Notes under the pieces: model-generated
Told to the model about the DNA's origin: nothing
Seen by the model: only the letters and a program-made list of their open reading frames with translations
Databases searched by the model: none
Translations under genes and position numbers: made by a program
Source: Filobasidium wieringae
Lineage: Eukaryota > Basidiomycota > Tremellomycetes > Filobasidiales > Filobasidiaceae
DNA length: 64,000 bases
NCBI GenBank assembly: GCA_001600055.1
Contig: BCIV01000002.1
Span: 562,287 to 626,286, forward strand
Reading direction: 5' to 3'
Shown: positions 57,225 to 64,000 of the stretch, one piece after another
Position numbering within the stretch: the first letter of the stretch is position 1
Layout of the letters: each line of letters starts with the position of its first letter

Positions 57225-60200
57225 ATGGACCTCGACTTCGATGATCTATCCGAATTAGACATTCCCATCTCAGATGCTCATCTCTCGCACCTATCATCAC
57301 CTTCCCCGGCTCTAGATCGGGTGGGTCGATCGAGCGTATCCGCAACCGCGTCTGGAATGGGAATGGGAGATGGGAAGAAATCGGCCGGTGGAGCGACGTC
57401 GTCCGGAATGAATAAGCAAGCTGGGACGGGAGAAGATATGGGTTTGATGGATTGGCAGGATGTCTCTATGGAGGATGATATGGGTAGGTCATCCTTGTTT
57501 ATCGAACGTTCGCGATCGGTTTGCTGATTTTTACATCATCATGATCATACAATCGCTTCAAACTATATCATACCCCTGCTCTGAAACCAACTTTTTGTGA
57601 AACTTCGTAGACTTTGAATTCTCTTCAACTTTCCCTTCGTCGACTCCGATCATTCCCAACCAATCACTTTCCCCTTCGACTCCTCGTGTGGAATTGAGCA
57701 AGATCGATACCTCTCGTTCTCATCCTCACGAGTTGGATCAAGAAATCAGTCGACCTGCCATGGATGATGGCCTTGACACCCCTTTGACTGCTCGACCGAT
57801 CGGATCAAGAGATCACTCGTTTGCTAACTTTCAAGCACCCCATACCCCTCGAGCCGATTTCAACCCGGGTTCTACCGGAATGGAATACGGTTTACACTCC
57901 TTTGGCGGTCAAATGCCTTCGCACCCTGCTCACAGTACCGATGGGTTCTCCTTGAACTCGTTTGGAATGGGTATGAACGGAGGTTTATCGATGAGCATGA
58001 TCAATCCACCCAAACTACCCTTGCCTGTTTATCCTGGAGCGACTCAGATTCAGATCAATCAGCAACTTCATCAGCAGCAGCTCCAGCAACAGCAACAGAC
58101 CATCGCTGCCTCCGCTTTATGGCCCGGCTCAGCATCGCTCCCTAACCTGGCTGGTTTGGGTCTAGGAATCTCTCCACCTTCTGTCCGGTCTCTTGGTCTC
58201 CCAGGCGGAAAGAGGCCAAAGAAAAGGGCCAGAACGGATAAGGGGGATTCAGACGAAGAGGACACCCAGGATATGGAGTCAGGGCAAAAGGATACGGGAG
58301 CAGGTGACGACAGCGACGCTGATTCTGAACTTGGAGAGGTCGATGGTGACAGGGATGGGTTGGGAATGATGGGGATGAGCATGAGTATGGATCGCACCGG
58401 CGGGCTCGTTGACCCTGCTACTATGGGGGCATTCTCCTCTTCTACCGTAGAAGTCAAGACGGAGCAAGACGGCCAGGACAAGACTGCCGGTTCTTCCTCC
58501 TCTTCTTCAGCAAAATCGGGCCCTTCATCGAGCGGTAAACCTAACGGTTCTACTCCTGCGGGAGGCAATAAGAAGAAAAAGATTCCTCCTCCCGGAGGGT
58601 TCAAACCTTGGAACACTTCGCCTTCTTCTTCTCATCTTCCTTCCGGTTCGGCTTGTATTAATCCGGTCACCGGGGAAGTCGAGTTGCCCCCTATGGACAA
58701 TCTCACCAAGGAGGAGATAAGGAAGGTCAAAAATCGGGCATCCGCTCAGCGTAGTAGGACACGCAAGGGAGAGCTCTTGGGTGGTTTGATGGACGAAGTC
58801 AACAGGCTGAGGGAGAGGTTGAGGGACGTCACTAACGGGGCGGAAGGAGGGGATGGGGATGATGCTTCCATGGGCGCAGAAGAGTTTTTGAGGAAGACAC
58901 ATGCGGCTAGGAGCGCTAGGGGTGGAAGCGTTGTCTCGTCTAATGACGGTGGATCTTGTTCGGGCACGACCAACGCCAATGTAGGAACCGGATCCACTTT
59001 GGGCGGAGCCAAGGACGAGGAAAAGGAAGGAATGAAGATGTTGATTGAGCGGTTGAGAGCGGAGGTAGAGAATGAGAAAAAGGTCAGGCAGGCTGCGGAA
59101 ATGGAAGCCTGGACTTGGAGGCAAAAGCACGAACAGCTCATCAGTTCGATCGCACTCGGAGCGAATGGAAATACTATTCACCCTGGGCTTGTGTCTTCTG
59201 ATTCATCTGTTCATTCTCCAGGCGTCAGTCTGGTCGGCTCGGATAAGGAGACTCTTGCGGACAGTCTGCGTGCGATGGACGATATTGAGGAAGACGAACT
59301 GGTTGAACTCTCGGCTGCGACCCCTAACATAGCCTCTATCCCTTTGGAGCACATTGACGCCGCTAGCTTGACACAGGATGAGCAACGGAAGGAACTGATC
59401 CAGGCTGTTACAAGAAAAAGAGAAAGAGCCGTTGTCAAAGGATCCCAGCGCGACAGCAAGGGGGTCCTAATGATGGTGAGTTTTTGAGGTTGTATTTTGG
59501 TACAACGAGACCGTTACTGATGGCGTATCTTCAACTCCAGGTCGTCCTCTTCTCGTTCGCGTTGTTCTCCATTCCTCCTCATTTGCGCACGCCTGGATTC
59601 AACACATCTACAGCTTTCCATATGAGCGCCAACAGTAACGCGGAAACGGCCGCATTGTTCGAAAAACTATTGCCTTACGATGCCACTAAGTCGTCCAGCA
59701 ATGACATGGATACTGATGACCAGGACAAGCACGAGGCTCTTCTGGCTATCGCCGATGCTGCTGCCAAGGGAATTGAAGATGGCCAGCGACGTCAGCCTAT
59801 GAAGGGAAAGAAGAGCCTTTCGTTCACCCTTCTCAGACCTATCGACGAGGAGCGTGCAGCCGAGTTTGAGTCGGCCGGTAGCGAACCCTCTTCAGCTGAT
59901 CACACTGCTAGTGGCAACGTCGAAGACGTGCTTGAGAAATGGTTGGGTCTCAGTCTTTTCGACAATGGATCAACTACACCTTCGGAAGCCAAGCCGGCTC
60001 TTGATCGAAACGTTCCTGGCGGATGGGTCGTGGTCAATTCTAGTATCAGCGAGGACGACGATACCCCTCTAGTCGATGACAAGCGATTCGCCAAGGCGTC
60101 TTCTTCGCGCTCGTCGACCGCCTCCCCAATAACTCAAGGCTTCAAGTCTCTGACCGCTTGGGACGGTACGCCTATCGAGTCTATGCAGCTCGACGAGGAC

Positions 60201-60776
60201 GTCTTGTCCGTCTCCCATCACAGAGCCGATTTGTCGTCTCGCAATGGATTGACCATGCCTTTCGCTCCTGACAAGCGAGTCCAGCCTGATGGACCAAGTC
60301 CTACCTTGGCTCCGGAGTTCCAGGAAGATCCTTTGGCTGATGAGCAACGCGCTCAAAGAGCAGCCTCTGTACCTTCTTCGATCGAAGATTCCGCAACGAA
60401 GACGAGGTCTTCCACCGGGATTTCGAGCCGCCGTCAATCGCTCTCGGTACTCGGTAATGGCCACACACCTTCTCGTACTGTTGGAGGGAATGAAACGCCT
60501 TCTAGAATCAGGTCCATGCCTTCCAGTGCTTTAATGGCTCTGGACGAATCTGTCAACGAGAGATATATGAAGTTGGAGTTGGAGGTAGACTTCGAAGTTG
60601 AATTGACGTGCAAGGGAGTTCGCAGGAAAAGAGCAGATCGACAACACGGAGAAGATGCAGAAGACCAGGGACGAACTGATGGGATCAGTCTAGTCGGGAA
60701 GGACGAAGTTGGACGTTTGTTGAGTTCAGGGTTAACGTTGGGCAAGGAAGGAAGTTTCTTGAGTCTTGGGATCTAG
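57225..60776 (+). CDS. bZIP transcription factor with a hydrophobic segment (ATF6/CREB3-like layout)
   Basis: Three exons (57225-57483, 57611-59475, 59541-60776) join in frame to 1119 residues. The N-terminal 240 residues are acidic, Ser/Pro- and Met/Gly-rich; a Gln-rich run follows. Residues about 290-300 hold a basic cluster KRPKKRARTDKGD. The bZIP basic region is KNRASAQRSRTRKGELL (N461 to R469 core), followed by MDEVNRLRERL. A second coiled coil (MKMLIERLRAEVENEKKVRQ) follows. Residues about 704-721 are hydrophobic (GVLMMVVLFSFALFSIPP), spanning the exon 2-3 junction, and a hydrophilic tail of about 400 residues follows. This order recalls animal ATF6/CREB3 and plant bZIP28 ER-tethered factors. 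The membrane role is inference; the helix is short. Confidence 0.85.
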
Positions 60777-61149
60777 TTGGGTCGAGGGGTTTGTGGCCTT
60801 TTTGCACGTCTTCTTTTTTTTTGGAAATTCGCCTCGGCATATTATACCCGACACAAAAGCAGACGTAGAATCACGAAACAACGACAACACGAATATCAGG
60901 GAAAAAACGGCTGGCCGACAAAAATTGACAGTCGTGCGGGACTAGATATCCTGTCACTTCTGTTTAACGAAACTTTCTATCTTTTCTTTTCTCAGTCAAG
61001 GCTAGTCAAAATAGTATAGATTAGATGTCCTTGTGTAAAAGTCCTAATAGACATGAAGCGTGGATATATGGATATGTATTAATCGAAAGCTAGTAACAAG
61101 GCTCGGCAACGCCATGACGCAACGCTATACTGGCTCGAAAATCATCTGT
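60777..61149. other. Convergent spacer
   Basis: 373 bp between the 3' ends of the bZIP gene and GET4; AT-rich in parts, no gene recognised. Confidence 0.4.
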
Positions 61150-62561
61150 CTAACGCCTGGCGGGTGCTCCTCCGCCCATTCCGCCGCCTCCGAACAGGGA
61201 TCCCATCAGATTCATCAAATCTGGACCACCTCCAGTCCTGGGAGGAGGGATCTTGAAAGTGTTAGTCGAGATGTGCAAAATCGCCTGCAACGCGTTGCGA
61301 CGGATTTAGCGGCCAAGGGTCGTGCCAGCCAGATAGAGCTACTCACCTCTGACACTGGTCCCGAACTAATGATCTTCTCCTGTCCTTTATATCGTCTGCA
61401 CAAGCTTTCCCAGTCTTTAGGTATACCTCCCGTCGTTCCTCTTGCCTGGACGCCTGAGACACCTTCCGCCGGAGCCCGCTGAGCAGTCAAGATGACTAAT
61501 TGAAGCCAATTCAAGGTCGATGATATGGTAACGGGTACCTCAGCAGGACTAGAATCCTTCGATGGTAGCGTGAGGTTGGAGGTTACGAAGGACGAATCGG
61601 AGGAGGACAAGAGGTTGATGAATTTGGAGAGGAAAGCACGAGCAGGTTGGATTGCCGGTGGGGTCAATGAGATGAGTCTGAGTGTGACGAAAGGTATCCG
61701 AAAATGAGTTTGTTCGGGTTTTCCATGAGGGTATGTACGTATCACTCACGGTATTACCACTCGACAGGCATATGGAGCAGGATCATCGCGGCCCTTTCCG
61801 CACCTGTGAGGTAATATGATTGAGTTCCCGTTTTTTCTCAGACTCATGAGGTCGAAGAGATTACCATTCGTATGCCATTTCGGCCAGAGTTACAGCAGCA
61901 TCACGCTTGCAAGAAGAGATCAGGTGATGCTCCGCAGCGATAAATTGTCGATCTACAAGCAGCTCCTGGTCAGATGGCTACTAGGTGTTACATGCCGGGT
62001 TGTTGCATACCTTTGTAGTATAGTTCACCGATGTACTTGTGGAGATCAGAGTCTCCAGTGGGACACTCTCCAAACTCCATCGACCATCTAATCAGGTTTA
62101 CGATCAGCTTGGAGTACCGCAATGTGGTATTTTTGAAACCTACCTAATGGATAAATCTGCTAGCTTCTTCCTCCATGCACCTTCCGATGTCATCAGAGCC
62201 AACAGTTGAGTGATTCGAGCTAGAATATCGATTGACCTCAATTTTAGGTCAGATTTGAGGAATATGAACCAGCTGTACCTCTGCTTTCCGTATCAACGGC
62301 TATCTCTGCTGTTTTGTATACTTCGACCATGTAACATCCTAAATCCGTTCCACTTCCCCATTCTTTCACCTTCATCAATTCCTTGGCAGAGACGAACAGA
62401 ACATGGATTGCCTCTTGCTTGTGTCCAGAATGAACTAGTCGAGCGGCAGTCGTTCGAGCCTTTTGATGAGCGGAATAAGCGTCTGGAGGAGTCGCTTCCA
62501 GGTAGCGGACGATAGGAGGTAGCAGTCTAGCAGGATCAGTGGGAAGGGTACGGGGCGGCAT
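61150..62561 (-). CDS. GET4: GET4 homologue, tail-anchored protein insertion
   Basis: Several exons. The protein begins MPPRTLPTDPARLLPPIVRY, then KARTTAARLVHSGHKQEAIH, and KVKEWGSGTDLGCYMVEVYK, the repeated helical hairpins of Get4. Later parts read GDSDLHKYIGELYYK, SHHLITACQRDAAVTLAEMA, ARAFLSKFINLLSSSDSSFV and STLNWLQLVILTAQRAP, near the C-terminus. Get4 with Get5 hands tail-anchored membrane proteins to Get3 for insertion into the ER. The extreme C-terminus is Gly/Met-rich (LMGSLFGGGGMGGGAPARR), like co-chaperone tails. Exact exon borders around 61700-62150 were not fully resolved. Confidence 0.82.
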
Positions 62562-63711
62562 GATGAGCTACAATTTTGTTCAGTCAGAGTCTATCGGAAG
62601 AACGGAAAAGGATGGCTATGGTTAATGTACATATCCGAGCTGTCCGTACTACTGATTAGATGACGAACCATGCGCTTCCAGCGCGACGCTTGTGAGCCTC
62701 CGAGCTGCGTCTACACTAGTACTAGGCCTAACCTACGACTAAGACGAACACATTTCTGATCAACCTCCAAGCCATGTAAATATTTAGAATCAGGCCATGT
62801 AGCACGATGTCTTCGTTCGACTCTTGACGACCACTTCATGTTATCTTGGAGCTCGTTTCAATAATAAGAGGTCAGGCAGCACAAATACATGGCAAGATGG
62901 AAAGAACGACGATCTACTGCAGCGTCTTTGGAGGGGGAATTAGCTGTGGCGGAGATCAGCTGAGAGGTGGGTCGTCGTTCTGCGAATTGCATGATAAGGC
63001 CTTGCTCGGTTTGAGAGAAACGCCTTGACGAGGAGTATAAGATGCGAACATTTGTCAGATCCGGTGTCATATGCTCAACCCTATCTATCATTCAATACGG
63101 ACTTTTTCCCAGTTGTGGAAGGTTCATCACAGTACCTATTGATAGGTTCCTACTTTCTGCTTGATTTCTAGCCAAGATCACATGATCTTCAACCCAAGGA
63201 TCGGTCAAACCGGATCAAGAAAGGTCCAAATCTAGGTTCATCGAAAAAGTCAACAGACTTTCGCAGCTATGTGTACCTTTCAATGACACTTAGGCCTTTG
63301 ACCTCAGTATCGGCCACGAACTACCACCAAATGATACCGATTCGGCGAACGAACGCAACGCAATTGGGCTAGATCATAAGGGAATGCTAGATGAAGAACA
63401 TTTGATGTGACGGTATTTCATCTGGCTTTCCAAATGAACGACATCTGGCCTTGTGAAGAGGACTCGTGTTCCGCATACAAAGCGTATGCACACGGCAGCC
63501 GTCTATTTGGAACCTCGAAAAGGTCCATCGTGCTCATATGAAATCACTTGGAAAGGTCAAATATCGACAGCCGGAAACAATCGCTCCTCGTCGAGGATAT
63601 TTACTATGCTGCGCCAGCTGTACCAAGCGATTTTTTATTTTTTCCAACCTGGAAATGATCGGTAAGATACTTCTCCAGATGACTTTTCACATCGTATTCG
63701 TGTTATTCAGA
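62562..63711. other. Gene-poor stretch, about 1.15 kb
   Basis: Upstream of GET4, so its promoter lies at the left. The remainder shows only short unconvincing frames and no similarity to the repeat or to copy A's flank. Confidence 0.4.
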
Positions 63712-64000
63712 AGCGCAGCAATCCCTAAGGCGCAATGTGTGGTTGCTACCCCAAATATGATCCACAACCTTTAGTATCAATGCTGGCACTATTACACAGC
63801 TTGAATTTGTGGTCAGAACGGTATCCTCTATACACCGTCCTCATCGATTTCTACTTGGATTCTGTAGTGGCCAAGGACAAGAAACTAGCCGTAGTAAGCT
63901 TTATCAAACAACTAAACTACGGTGTGTCAGTATCCACAGGCGTTGGAGCAAGATCCGTGCAAGTCCATAACTTAGACCAAAGGCACCGGACGGTATCGAC
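63712..64000 (+). repeat. Direct repeat, copy B (continues past the window)
   Basis: Matches 52829-53117 in the same orientation with one difference. Sequence left of GTTATTCAGAAGCG differs between the copies, so 63712 marks a true boundary. The right end is cut by the window. Near identity of a non-genic segment suggests recent copying, for instance by a mobile element or segmental duplication. Confidence 0.95.

Overview
The window is a gene-dense stretch of fungal nuclear DNA, most likely from a basidiomycete yeast of the Tremellomycetes (Cryptococcus/Kwoniella relatives). The sequence shows many short spliceosomal introns per gene (mostly about 45-70 nt, GTRNGT...YAG, sometimes GC-AG), very small first exons, closely spaced genes on both strands, pyrimidine-rich promoters and typical fungal housekeeping families. 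The lineage is inferred from gene architecture and protein character, not from a marker gene.

Layout. 1-3 kb: gene-poor end with a 46-bp palindrome, then a Yap-type bZIP factor on the minus strand. 3-11.3 kb: EAF6, an NCE101-like protein, a Mpv17/SYM1 membrane protein, a tiny hydrophobic protein, cytidine deaminase, an E2 enzyme of the UBC7 type and ITP pyrophosphatase. 11.3-15.5 kb: an accessory-looking stretch with an orphan protein carrying a signal peptide and a 49-residue tandem duplication, a minisatellite in its leader, and an unassigned small protein. 15.5-23 kb: RCE1, QCR10, a complex I 9.5-kDa subunit, the histone N-acetyltransferase NAT4/NAA40 and an unassigned nuclear-looking protein. 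23.3-29.4 kb: NUP192. 29.4-31 kb: head-to-head SERF and TMA7 genes containing micro-exons. 31.9-44.3 kb: a helical protein, heme oxygenase, pyridoxal kinase, IMP1, a WD40 protein, NDP kinase, a membrane protein and prefoldin 5. 45-56.5 kb: a Ran1/Ksp1-type kinase, SUS1, an AT-hook protein, a GFO/IDH/MocA oxidoreductase, an NDUFAF6 homologue, NAD(P)HX dehydratase and VPS25. 57.2-60.8 kb: a large bZIP protein with a hydrophobic segment after its zipper. 61.1-62.6 kb: GET4. A direct repeat of at least 289 bp occurs at 52829-53117 and again at 63712 to the window end.

The genes do not form a pathway cluster; this is ordinary eukaryotic gene order. Several contribute to mitochondria (SYM1, QCR10, the 9.5-kDa subunit, the NDUFAF6 homologue, IMP1), to chromatin and transcription (EAF6, NAT4, SUS1, the AT-hook protein, two bZIPs) and to nucleotide or cofactor upkeep (CDD1, ITPase, NDK1, pyridoxal kinase, NAXD). 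The most interesting single item is the 57-61 kb protein, whose order of acidic/Gln-rich region, bZIP, hydrophobic helix and 400-residue tail resembles ATF6/CREB3-type membrane-tethered stress regulators. Coding coordinates are the outer limits of hand-spliced models. Reading frames were checked across all junctions for EAF6, NCE101, SYM1, the 67-aa protein, CDD1, UBC7, ITPase, the orphan, the 158-aa protein, QCR10, the 9.5-kDa subunit, NAT4, NUP192, SERF, TMA7, heme oxygenase, IMP1, prefoldin 5, the kinase, SUS1 and the 57-61 kb bZIP. The other models were checked only in part.
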